In this document: one piece after another, positions 32,574-39,255 of the stretch | How the letters are laid out: every line of letters starts with the position of its first letter | Numbering within the stretch: position 1 is the stretch's first letter | NCBI GenBank assembly: GCA_021325035.1 | Contig: JAJPHW010000080.1 | Coordinates: 1-39,255 of the forward strand | Direction of reading: 5' to 3' | DNA: 39,255 bases | From: Terriglobia bacterium | Lineage (GTDB): Bacteria > Acidobacteriota > Terriglobia > Terriglobales > Acidobacteriaceae | Notes under the pieces: model-generated | Told to the model about the DNA's origin: nothing | What the model saw: the letters and a program-made list of their open reading frames with translations, nothing else | The model's database searches: none | Program-made: the position numbers and the translations under genes

Positions 32574-33074
32574 TCATGCTGTAATACCAGTAGCTCTTGC
32601 GAGCAGTTGCCCCACGTCCAATCCACCGGGGCAGGTCTTCGTTGATCGAATCTGATGATGCCTTATCACATGGTCTGCATCCAGAGCGATTCTCCATCGC
32701 TCTGCGATCTGAGACACCAAGATCGTGCTCGCGGCCAACTGCGCTTCTGTCCAAACATCCGCGGCAACTCCTTCATGTTCAATTCCGACCGTATAGAAAT
32801 TTGGATTCACTCCCGGCTTCAATAATCCCCACGTTGGATCCACCACGATCCCCGCATGAAACGCTGTATCCTTTTCATTCACATATTGGTGCACGGCGCC
32901 AGCTTTCGATATACCGTAATGCGCCGACTTCTGCGTCCCCGGATCTTGAAACACTGACTCACCCGCGGCAAAGCTGCCATCCATGATATGAATCACAATC
33001 GCCTCCGGATGAAACCCGTAAGGCCGGCCTTTGCGAAAATTTGAATCCGGACAGCCAATCCAAATTGGTTGCAT
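32574..33074 (-). CDS. N-acetylmuramoyl-L-alanine amidase (amidase_2, T7-lysozyme type)
   Basis: The 166-residue protein matches the zinc amidase_2 fold that cuts the bond between MurNAc and the L-alanine of the stem peptide. Zinc ligands are H28-29 in VIHIMDG, H in IRHHQI near 139 and a cysteine in TKTCPGG near 148, the His-His-Cys set of T7 lysozyme and PGRP rather than the His-His-Asp of AmpD. SAHYGISKAGAVHQYV near 50-65 and TVGIEHEG near 95-102 are the other family segments. No signal peptide is seen, so it may act in the cytosol or be exported otherwise. GGAGG precedes the ATG. Confidence 0.9.
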   Translation of the reverse strand: MQPIWIGCPDSNFRKGRPYGFHPEAIVIHIMDGSFAAGESVFQDPGTQKSAHYGISKAGAVHQYVNEKDTAFHAGIVVDPTWGLLKPGVNPNFYTVGIEHEGVAADVWTEAQLAASTILVSQIAERWRIALDADHVIRHHQIRSTKTCPGGLDVGQLLARATGITA

Positions 33075-33236
33075 GCGTCCTCCGTTTAGAAATCACCTCA
33101 CCTTCCAGTCAAGAAAAAATCGCGTTTTTTTGTCAAGTACACCAACGTGGGTATCGCAGAACGGCTTGCGATTGGACTTTCCGCTATACTGGAACGTTTT
33201 CTTATCCTTTCGCTTAAGCGGAACGAGGACCTACAC

Positions 33237-34613
33237 ATGGCTTCTCCTTCAGTGGATTTCGCGCGTCAGAATCAACAACGTTTTCTCAACGAACTCAAAG
33301 ACTTGCTTCGCATTCCCAGCGTGAGTACTGCGCCAGAGCATAAGCACGATGTGCAGCGTGCCGCCGATTTCGTTGCGGCAGAGCTGCGCCGCATCGGAAT
33401 GGAAAACGTAGAGATAATCCCAACCAAGGGCCATCCGCTGATTTATGCCGACTGGTTGCATGCGTCTGGCAAACCCACCGTGCTTTGCTACGCGCACTAT
33501 GACGTTCAACCCGCCGAGCCGCTGAACGAATGGATATCGCCGCCTTTTGAGCCCGCCGAGCGCAACAACAATATCTACGCCCGCGGCGCGGTGGACGACA
33601 AGGGTCAGCTCTGGATGGAAGTCAAAGCCCTCGAATCGCTCATGCGAGCGCACAACGGAAAATTACCGATCAACGTAAAAGTAATTTTCGAAGGCGAAGA
33701 GGAAGTCGGCGGCGAATCGATTGCCGAATACGTCCGGAAGCAGAAAGCCAAGCTGAAGGCTGATTTCGCGTTGGTCTGTGATACGGAACTTTTTGCGCCT
33801 GATCTTCCCACTCTCTGCGTGGGACTCCGCGGCCTGGTTTACACCGAAATCGAAGCACAGGGCGCGAAGACCGACTTGCACTCGGGAATGTACGGCGGGG
33901 CCGCGCCGAATCCGCTGTTTGCACTCATCGAAATTATCAGCAAAATGAAAGATGCAAAAGGCAAAGTACTGATTCCCGGCTTCTATTCCAAAGTCAAGGC
34001 CCCTACTGCGGCTGAGCTAAAAGCATGGAAGGAGTTACCCTTCAATGAGGAGCACTACCGCAAAACCGAAGTCGGATCGAAAGTGCTGACCGGGGAACCC
34101 GGGTTCTCCGTCCTCTACCGAACCTGGGCACGTCCGACGCTTGAAGTTCACGGCATGCCCGGAGGATTTGTTGCTGCTGGCGCAAAGACCGTGATTCCCG
34201 CCCGCGCATCGGCCAAAGTCTCGATGCGCTTGGTCCCGAATCAAGATCCCGAAGATATCTTTAAGCGTTTTTCAAACTTCGTGAAAAAACACACGCCCAA
34301 GGGAATCGAAACGAAGATCAAAGTCTGGAGCAAAGGGCCCGCCTGCGTCGTCGGCACCGACAATAAGTTCGTGAAAGCCTCGACCGAAGCCATGCGCGAA
34401 GTCTTTCACAAAGAGACAGTTTTCATCCGCTCCGGCGGATCCATTCCCATCGTTACAGACTTTCAAGATGTGCTGAAGATTCCAAGCGTGATGATGGGTT
34501 TCGGTTTGCCCGACGACAATCTGCACGCACCCAACGAGAAATTCCACATTCCGAACTTTCATCGGGGTATTGAGTCGCTTTGCCTGTTCTTTGAGAAGCT
34601 AGGGAAGTCGTAG
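33237..34613 (+). CDS. M20-family dipeptidase/carboxypeptidase
   Basis: From ATG 33237 the protein is 458 residues. The 30 codons before it (from 33147) lack similarity to the family. It is a di-zinc M20 peptidase of the ArgE/DapE/CNDP group. Ligands include H in YAHYDVQP (about 86), D in GAVDDKGQ (about 119), EE in FEGEEEVG (about 153-154), D in LVCDTELF (about 182) and H near the end (LHAPNEKFH, about 433). The lid domain spans roughly 200-320. The TAG stop overlaps the GTG start of the GH130-like gene by one base, so the two are coupled. Confidence 0.93.
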   Translation: MASPSVDFARQNQQRFLNELKDLLRIPSVSTAPEHKHDVQRAADFVAAELRRIGMENVEIIPTKGHPLIYADWLHASGKPTVLCYAHYDVQPAEPLNEWISPPFEPAERNNNIYARGAVDDKGQLWMEVKALESLMRAHNGKLPINVKVIFEGEEEVGGESIAEYVRKQKAKLKADFALVCDTELFAPDLPTLCVGLRGLVYTEIEAQGAKTDLHSGMYGGAAPNPLFALIEIISKMKDAKGKVLIPGFYSKVKAPTAAELKAWKELPFNEEHYRKTEVGSKVLTGEPGFSVLYRTWARPTLEVHGMPGGFVAAGAKTVIPARASAKVSMRLVPNQDPEDIFKRFSNFVKKHTPKGIETKIKVWSKGPACVVGTDNKFVKASTEAMREVFHKETVFIRSGGSIPIVTDFQDVLKIPSVMMGFGLPDDNLHAPNEKFHIPNFHRGIESLCLFFEKLGKS

Positions 34614-35620
34614 TGAGGCTTCTTACGACAGGAACGATGCGGCGGCTGATCTCCTTTAGCTCGTTGCTCGTGGCCTCGTGTTTGCTGGTCGCGCCTGCGC
34701 TGTGGGCGCAGATGAATTCGGTGCCGTTCGGAGCCTGGCAGCGAGCATCCGATACGCCCATTGTTTCCCCGCAGAGTGGAACTTGGGAATCCGCGGGAAC
34801 GTTCAATCCCGGGGTAATCCGGCGCAAAGGCAGGTTCGTCATGCTTTATCGCGCACAAGATGCAAACGGAACTTCACGCCTCGGCTACGCGGAAAGCACT
34901 GATGGCATTCATTTTGAGCGCCGAAGCGAGCCTGTTTTTGCGCCGGAAATGGATTACGAAAAAGACGGCGGCGTAGAAGATCCACGGCTGACACAGATTG
35001 GCAAGACCTACTACCTCACTTACACAGGCTACAACAAACGCGACGCGCAGCTTTGTTTGGCTACTTCGACCGATCTCATCCATTGGGAACGCAAAGGCAT
35101 TATTCTGCCCGCATACAAAGGCAAGTGGAACGTGGGTTGGACCAAATCGGGCGCAATCCTGAACAAGAAAATCGACGGCAAATTTTGGATGTATTTTCTG
35201 GCGACACGAGGCAATCACGTTGATGAGATGGGCTTAGCCTATTCCACAGACCTGCTTCACTGGACGGAAGCGACAGACGTACCAGTGCTCCCGGCGCGGG
35301 TGGGACGGTTTGATTCGACCGTAGTCGAACCGGGGCCGCCGCCCATGCTTGCGCGGGACGGAATTGTGCTCATCTACAACGGTGCCGACGATGAGCACGT
35401 TTACCGTACCGGAATCGCTGTGTTTGATCGCCACGATCCGAGCAAACTGCTTTACCGCAGCGAGCATCCCTTGTTCGAGCCGGTCAAAGAGTGGGAAAAA
35501 GTTGGGCAAGTGCCGAATGTCGTTTTTGTAGAGGGCATGGCGCGCAAAGGCAACAACTTTCTGTTCTACTACGGCGGAGCAGACAAATACATCGGCGTAG
35601 CCGAGGCGCCAGTGCGCTAG
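34613..35620 (+). CDS. Exported GH130-like glycosidase/phosphorylase
   Basis: The 335-residue product has a signal peptide (to about LWAQ, residue 33) from GTG 34613; ATG 34637 behind AGGA would still leave a complete leader. The remainder is a five-bladed propeller of the GH130 type: MLYRAQDANGTSRLGYAES near 85-103, GGVEDPRLTQ near 121-130 with the conserved ED-P-R active-site motif, KWNVGWTKSGAI near 170-181, and LIYNGADDEHVYRTGIAVFD near 257-276. GH130 enzymes split beta-mannosides, by phosphate or by water. An exported enzyme cannot easily use phosphate as a substrate, so hydrolysis is more likely (inference). It is coupled to the M20 gene by a one-base overlap. Confidence 0.85.
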   Translation: MRLLTTGTMRRLISFSSLLVASCLLVAPALWAQMNSVPFGAWQRASDTPIVSPQSGTWESAGTFNPGVIRRKGRFVMLYRAQDANGTSRLGYAESTDGIHFERRSEPVFAPEMDYEKDGGVEDPRLTQIGKTYYLTYTGYNKRDAQLCLATSTDLIHWERKGIILPAYKGKWNVGWTKSGAILNKKIDGKFWMYFLATRGNHVDEMGLAYSTDLLHWTEATDVPVLPARVGRFDSTVVEPGPPPMLARDGIVLIYNGADDEHVYRTGIAVFDRHDPSKLLYRSEHPLFEPVKEWEKVGQVPNVVFVEGMARKGNNFLFYYGGADKYIGVAEAPVR

Positions 35621-35656
35621 AGCCTATATCGAAGAACGTGACTGTTAGGATAATTT

Positions 35657-36070
35657 GTGCCAGAGCCAGATATTGAACTCATTCCACTCACCGATTCCGG
35701 CGATCAACGCGGGGCAAGCTTTCCGCTGGGAAGCGCCTGGCTGGACTTTCTCGGGAAAGCCGTAGATTGTCATATCTCGACCATCAAACCCGGCCAGACG
35801 CGCGGCAACCATTATCACGAACGTAAACGAGAAATTATCGTGGTTGTTCACCGCGACCGCTGGACGATGTGCTGGGACACCGGTGCGAATACATCGCCCC
35901 AACGCCAGGAATTTACAGGCGGAGGAGCTGTGATGATCAAAACCTCACCCGGAGCGTCGCACGCAGTTGTCAACAATGGCAGCGAGGATCTCCAGCTTTT
36001 CGCCCTTTGCAACCAGTTGTACGACCCAGCCCATCCGGATGCCATCGCTCGTATCGTTTCAGCCCTTTAA
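35657..36070 (+). CDS. Single-domain cupin protein
   Basis: The 137-residue protein starts at GTG 35657. It forms one cupin barrel with RGNHYHERKREIIVVV near 50-65 carrying the first metal motif (G-x5-H-x-H), and the second motif near 95-110 (KTSPGASHAVVNN). The DQRGASFPLGSAW opening resembles cupin domains of sugar-nucleotide-modifying or polysaccharide proteins such as the C-terminal domain of CapF. It lies 36 bases after the GH130-like gene and could be part of the same transcript, but I see no specific ligand or pathway. Confidence 0.78.
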   Translation: MPEPDIELIPLTDSGDQRGASFPLGSAWLDFLGKAVDCHISTIKPGQTRGNHYHERKREIIVVVHRDRWTMCWDTGANTSPQRQEFTGGGAVMIKTSPGASHAVVNNGSEDLQLFALCNQLYDPAHPDAIARIVSAL

Positions 36071-36086
36071 CTTTTTCACGAGTGAC

Positions 36087-36383
36087 TTATTCACGATAAG
36101 CCAGCCAACTCAATAAGCGGTCTTGGTTACGCTCCAGGGGAATAAAGCGCGTGCCGTCCGGGGCAATCTCCGTCGCTGTCAAAGCCGAAATAGTCGTTAC
36201 TGTTTTGTCTTCGCTCAAATGCAGCGTCATCTTCTCCGAACACGCCGGGCACAGCCAAAAATACTCCACTTGCCGCTTATATTCTCCGGTTTGCACCTGG
36301 CCGTTCTCGACGCGGAAAAGCTTGCCTTCATCCAAATACCGGAAAATGGATGAACAGATCGGATTTGCACATTTTGCCAACAT
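36087..36383 (-). CDS. Small zinc-ribbon-like protein of unknown function
   Basis: From the ATG at 36383 the product is 98 residues (MLAKCANPICSSIFRYLDEG...). The frame extends 29 codons further to 36470, but that part overlaps the DUF2934 gene and looks like noise. A C-x4-C pair (CANPIC) and a C-x2-C pair (CPAC near 45) should bind zinc. The C-terminal half includes TLHLSEDKTVTTI. I do not recognise a functional family, though small proteins with this opening occur commonly in Acidobacteriota. It could be a regulatory or structural zinc protein. Confidence 0.7.
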   Translation of the reverse strand: MLAKCANPICSSIFRYLDEGKLFRVENGQVQTGEYKRQVEYFWLCPACSEKMTLHLSEDKTVTTISALTATEIAPDGTRFIPLERNQDRLLSWLAYRE

Positions 36384-36426
36384 CGCGATACACCTCATAC
36401 GTCCGAAACCAAAATTCGTATTTTCG

Positions 36427-36642
36427 TTAATGCACCGTGAGCGCCATTGGTTTAACACAATGAAAAACATGACGACTTAATATTTCCGCTTCGGCTTTGA
36501 GCCAGTCATCGAGCGCTCCATCACAATGCCTTCCCCGCTCTTCCCATATTTGATACGCCCGATGTCGAATTTCTTCTTCTACGCCCGAAGACAGATGACA
36601 TGCGTGGCTGACAATTTCACGGGAAATTTCGTGCGTATTCAT
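36427..36642 (-). CDS. DUF2934 protein
   Basis: The start at ATG 36642 is chosen because GGAGG precedes it at the right spacing, giving 71 residues. The domain is recognised from IRHRAYQIWEERGRHCDGALDDWLKAEAE near 25-53, the hallmark of DUF2934: an R-A-Y-x-I/L-W-x-x-R-G box and a D-W-L-x-A-E box. The function of the family is unknown. The proteins are frequent in Acidobacteriota and other soil bacteria. It is one of four small minus-strand genes between 36087 and 37641. Confidence 0.85.
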   Translation of the reverse strand: MNTHEISREIVSHACHLSSGVEEEIRHRAYQIWEERGRHCDGALDDWLKAEAEILSRHVFHCVKPMALTVH

Positions 36643-36804
36643 AGAAACCTCCACAGCTGAATTATTCGCTCAAGCGGCATTGTTGTAAGTGACTGCCGTC
36701 ACGCTCCGGTGTGCGCTGAGCCCGGCCTTACATATCCTCCGTCATTGGCGTATATCTTGGGCCGTCCGAAGAAAGCGCACGATTCCAAATATCAGATTGG
36801 ATTT

Positions 36805-37215
36805 CTACGTCGAACTCGCCCACGCCGCCGCGCTTCCGCCCGAGTTAGTGGGCATCAACACTCGAGGAATTACACCCTCAATCGTCATCACCAATTCATT
36901 TAGAGTGGTTCCCTCGTCACAATATGCATCCACGTAAGCCAAATCCTTTGCAGACAATTCAGTTTCGCCCGCCAACAGCACAATCGGGGCGTGCGGAAAG
37001 AACCCACGAATCTCACGCGCTAACTCCGTGCCTGTCATTTGATCAAGCTTCTGGCTTAGCACAATCACGTCAAAGGGCAACGCTTCAACCATTTCCAGTG
37101 CGTCTAACGCGTCATCTATGGCAATCACCTCAAAGCCCACATCCCGCAGGATGCTGGTTAACATCAATCGTGAGCTAGCATCGTCGTCCACGTAAAAAAT
37201 ATTTGATTTATGCAT
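36805..37215 (-). CDS. Receiver-domain protein lacking the phospho-acceptor aspartate
   Basis: From ATG 37215 (AAGGAG upstream) the protein is 136 residues with no output domain. It follows the receiver fold: IFYVDDDASSRLML with its DDD acidic site at strand 1, FDVIVLSQKLDQMTG where the usual phosphorylated Asp is replaced by Ser (VLS), FPHAPIVLLAGE at strand 4 and DAYCDEGTTLNEL at strand 5, where the expected K-P is not present. It therefore should not take a phosphoryl group in the normal way and may be a constitutive or atypical partner. It is followed by an Asn/Ser-rich tail. The gene lies between DUF2934 and the cold-shock gene. Confidence 0.8.
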   Translation of the reverse strand: MHKSNIFYVDDDASSRLMLTSILRDVGFEVIAIDDALDALEMVEALPFDVIVLSQKLDQMTGTELAREIRGFFPHAPIVLLAGETELSAKDLAYVDAYCDEGTTLNELVMTIEGVIPRVLMPTNSGGSAAAWASST

Positions 37216-37381
37216 GATGATGGCACTCCTTGCCGGAATTTTTATGTAGGCTGCGTCTTCGGTGAGATCGGAAACTCTGCCCACACTATTGAGACGCCTC
37301 GCGGCGGGATTATTGCGTAAAGAGTTTGTAAAGTCGGCGGGATAAAAACGAAATGCATTAACAAAACATGCAGAAACACGA

Positions 37382-37428
37382 AGGCGCCCGCGTCTTTCTT
37401 CGTTTCATCCGAAAGATTGCGGGCGCCT
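37382..37428 (-). terminator. Hairpin terminator downstream of the cold-shock gene
   Basis: AGGCGCCCGC (37382-37391) pairs perfectly with GCGGGCGCCT (37419-37428), and an inner GTCTTTC/GAAAGAT pairing narrows the loop. On the minus strand it lies 10 bases after the csp stop and is followed only by a weak T-rich tract (TTCGTGTTTCTGC), so termination may be incomplete. Confidence 0.65.
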
Positions 37429-37437
37429 GATTACTGC

Positions 37438-37641
37438 TTAGACCGCGCGGACATTCTCGGCTTGCCAGCCCTTGGGGCCTTTGGTCACGTCGAACTCGAC
37501 GGTCTGGCCTTCTTGCAGGCTGCGGAAACCGCCCGCCTGAATCGCGGAGAAGTGCACGAATACATCTTCCCCACTCTGACGGCTGATAAAGCCGAAGCCC
37601 TTCGCGTCGTTAAACCACTTTACTGTTCCTTGTTCTGCCAT
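37438..37641 (-). CDS. Cold-shock domain protein
   Basis: The 67-residue protein is a CspA-family nucleic-acid chaperone with a single OB fold. RNP1 is KGFGFIS (14-20) and RNP2 is VFVHF (27-31), preceded by [11 protein letters not shown]. The aromatic surface that stacks on single-stranded RNA is intact. It appears to have its own transcript with a leader of about 110 bases, as for known csp genes, and a hairpin terminator. Whether it is cold induced or constitutive cannot be told. Confidence 0.97.
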   Translation of the reverse strand: MAEQGTVKWFNDAKGFGFISRQSGEDVFVHFSAIQAGGFRSLQEGQTVEFDVTKGPKGWQAENVRAV

Positions 37642-37761
37642 GTTGATCTTTACCTTTTTCTTTTTTGAATTGTGCTGAGAAAATTCGCTGCGGGTGAGAG
37701 TGGTGTCGCTGGTTGGCGTGACCGGCTTTCAACTTGTAGTGAAAAAACTTAGCGCAACTTC

Positions 37762-37767
37762 ATAATA
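37762..37767 (-). promoter_or_regulatory. Possible -10 element of the cold-shock gene
   Basis: On the minus strand the hexamer reads TATTAT, with a weak TCGCTT sixteen bases upstream at the -35 place. It would give a leader of about 115 bases before the csp start, usual for cold-shock genes. Confidence 0.35.
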
Positions 37768-38274
37768 CGCTAAACAGGGACAAAAGCGAGGGAAATTTTT
37801 GGAAAAGACTTCCCAATTCGGGAAAGGCAAAGCTGTATCATACCGAGAACAAACAAGTTCCAAATACTCGCTGCATGGGTTTCCAGATTTCTCCCTTACC
37901 CGATTTGCTTACCAATATCCTCTGCGCGGGTTAGATGGGTGTTCGCCAAACACTTGAACCAAGACGATTGATTGCGCTTTTAAACTGCTGTAGGCTTAAA
38001 ACTGCTCTCGCGATTTCTCCCGCCTTCTCTCTCCCCACACCTGTAAATTGCACAATTGCTACATAGCCTGTGCAAAATGAGGTAGTAATGCGAAGGGTCA
38101 CACCATATATGGTGTTTTATCTCTTGACCCCGGTGGCTCTCGGCGGATACAGTTACATCAATTTGTGCCTGCCCTTACGAGCCACGGATGGAGTTTTGCC
38201 CGGTTTCGCAGCAAAGGCATCAGAATGGTTAATAGTGCATTTTCGTGATGAAAAGCAGATTCCTGGCACGTTCT

Positions 38275-38292
38275 CGCCGCGTAAACGCGGCG
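38275..38292. repeat. Perfect hairpin unit near smc
   Basis: CGCCGCG and CGCGGCG flank a TAAA loop. The flanks (GATTCCTGG... and ...CTCGGAATGACA) also contain a complementary ATTCC/GGAAT, as in dispersed palindromic repeats. There is no T-run. Confidence 0.5.
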
Positions 38293-38350
38293 CCCAATGG
38301 CTCGGAATGACAAGTTGTACGGAGTGAATGAAAGACCTAAGGAGTAGCAG

Positions 38351-39255
38351 TTGCTCAAACTAAAAAGACTCCAAATTCTCGGATTTAAGTCGTTCTGTGA
38401 TCGCACGGAACTCAAGTTCCACGGCGACGGCGTGGCCGCCATTATTGGGCCAAACGGTTGCGGCAAGTCCAACATCTCGGACGCAATTTCTTGGGTGCTG
38501 GGCGAGCAGTCCGCCAAGACCCTCCGCGGCGCGCGCATGGAAGATGTGATTTTTGCCGGCACGCGTGACCGCAAGCCCACGGGCATGGCCGAAGTGGCGC
38601 TCACGCTGATTGATCCGGAAGTGTACGACGGGCCGGACAAGGGCAATCCCACCGAGATCGATATTCAAGATGAGCTGCCGCGCGAAGCGGAGACCGATTT
38701 CGCCGATTGGAATGAAGCTGAAATCCGCGCCAAAGCCGCGGAAGAAACTGAGCGTATTACTGAAGAATCGCGCCCCGGGAAAACAGAAGAAGTCGAAGGC
38801 GAGCCAGAACCGGCGGTCGAAGCCGAGGCTGCGCAGACCGGTCCTCAAGTCGTATTGAAAATTCGCCGTCGGAAATTTCAGCAGAGTTTTCGCGCAGGAG
38901 AGATTGTCGTCACGCGGCGCTTGTTCCGTTCGGGCGAAAGCGAATACCTGCTGAACGGAAAGCTTTGCCGCCTCCGCGACATTCAAGAATTGTTCATGGG
39001 CACCGGCCTCGGGCCTGAGTCGTATGCACTCATCGAACAAGGACGTATCGGTCAGATCCTGAGCAGCCGCCCAACCGATCGCCGGGCGATTATCGAAGAA
39101 GCCGCCGGCATTACGAAGTTCAAGACCAAGAAGCGCTTAGCCGAAGCGCGGCTCGAAGACGCCAAACAAAATCTGGCGCGCATCAACGACATTTTTGATG
39201 AAGTCACGCGACAGATGAATTCGCTCAAGCGGCAGGCTGCAAAAGCCGAACGCTA
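38351..39255 (+). CDS. smc: Chromosome segregation ATPase SMC (5' part, with acidic head insertion)
   Basis: The gene runs off the window; 301 codons are visible. Translation starts at TTG 38351, six bases after AAGGAG, with the family N-terminus MLKLKRLQILGFKSF. Walker A is GPNGCGKS at 33-40, followed by WVLGEQSAKTLRGARMEDVIFAGT. The next family block, VTRRLFRSGESEYLLNGKLCRLRDI, is at about 187-211, with GRIGQILSSRPTDRRAIIEEAAGI after it and the start of the coiled coil from about 262. Between residues 90 and 183 lies a mostly acidic insertion of about 80 residues that bacterial SMC such as that of Bacillus lacks. SMC with ScpA/ScpB compacts and segregates chromosomes. Confidence 0.96.
   Translation, partial: MLKLKRLQILGFKSFCDRTELKFHGDGVAAIIGPNGCGKSNISDAISWVLGEQSAKTLRGARMEDVIFAGTRDRKPTGMAEVALTLIDPEVYDGPDKGNPTEIDIQDELPREAETDFADWNEAEIRAKAAEETERITEESRPGKTEEVEGEPEPAVEAEAAQTGPQVVLKIRRRKFQQSFRAGEIVVTRRLFRSGESEYLLNGKLCRLRDIQELFMGTGLGPESYALIEQGRIGQILSSRPTDRRAIIEEAAGITKFKTKKRLAEARLEDAKQNLARINDIFDEVTRQMNSLKRQAAKAER

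Larger units (their letters stand above)
37642..38350. other. Long gene-free region between csp and smc
   Basis: About 700 bases hold no convincing gene. The left part should be the csp leader and promoter. A GAAC-N6-GTTC half-palindrome lies near 37850. Near 38048-38075, TTGCACA and TGTGCAA form an inverted repeat with a 14-base spacer. At 38275-38292 is a perfect CGCCGCG-TAAA-CGCGGCG hairpin within a GGAATGACA-ended stretch that resembles dispersed repeat remnants. The open frame 38070-38327 lacks a ribosome-binding site and family features. AAGGAG at 38339-38344 belongs to smc. I see no tRNA or other known RNA. Confidence 0.6.

Noticed and set aside
38070-38327. Possible 85-codon gene before smc
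   Set aside because: There is no ribosome-binding site, and the 3' half crosses a hairpin and a repeat-like stretch. It has one hydrophobic segment but no family match.
38360-39040. Minus-strand frame of 226 codons
   Set aside because: It is antisense to smc, whose protein has clear Walker A and signature sequences. Codon bias of smc opens this frame.

Overview
The window looks like ordinary chromosome from an Acidobacteriota bacterium, probably class Terriglobia. That is an inference from gene content: a BshB1 deacetylase with an AHRDD motif, an SMC with a long acidic insertion in its head, a DUF2934 protein, a small zinc-ribbon protein and a bacillithiol-type thiol gene. I could not run a database search. 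I see no rRNA, tRNA, CRISPR array, prophage or insertion sequence, and genes pack tightly on both strands.

Layout. 1-5029 (+): HAD phosphatase, lytic transglycosylase, small outer-membrane barrel, YbhN-type membrane protein, NrdR and an NAD-type isocitrate dehydrogenase ending at a terminator. 5096-8425: DUF486 membrane protein (-), heme A synthase with a one-base-overlapping DUF420 protein, aldo/keto reductase and MOSC protein. 8437-9955 (-): Fur regulator followed by a GNAT-like protein. 10057-13841: penicillin-acylase-like Ntn hydrolase facing a beta-propeller lipoprotein. 13964-19212 (+): fused homocysteine methyltransferase/MTHF reductase, xseB, a degenerate receiver, ispA, then a fluoride riboswitch followed by crcB, DUF190 and bshB1. 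19262-21987: O-methyltransferase and UPF0173 hydrolase (-), hpt (+) and a SpoU/TrmJ RNA methyltransferase (-). 22164-28129: Asp-box sialidase-like protein, M24 peptidase, amino-acid permease, and a minus-strand glycosyltransferase-cupin pair. 28167-32522 (+): CHY zinc finger plus CNT nucleoside transporter, then a complete ba3-type oxidase operon that includes a 44-residue subunit IIa. 32574-36070: amidase (-), M20 peptidase, exported GH130-like protein and cupin. 36087-37641 (-): zinc-ribbon protein, DUF2934, degenerate receiver and cold-shock protein. 37642-38350 has no convincing gene. From 38351 an SMC gene runs off the end.

How the genes connect. Heme A synthase and the DUF420 protein may supply heme and assembly functions to the ba3 oxidase encoded 24 kb away. 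That operon has a near-perfect TGTGA-N6-TCACA palindrome and a TTGCCA-N17-GACAAT promoter, so a Crp/Fnr-family regulator is likely. The crcB segment has a complete fluoride aptamer whose 3' strand can also pair with the crcB ribosome-binding site, which predicts translational control by fluoride. DUF190 and the bacillithiol deacetylase follow without gaps.

The most interesting points are the fluoride switch with its three competing segments and the bshB1 linkage, the predicted Crp-type site on the oxidase operon, the roughly 80-residue acidic insertion in the SMC head, a recurring -10-like box 8-12 bases before start codons that lack a ribosome-binding site (possible leaderless transcripts), and two receiver domains with missing key residues. 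I found no clearly new defence or mobile system.
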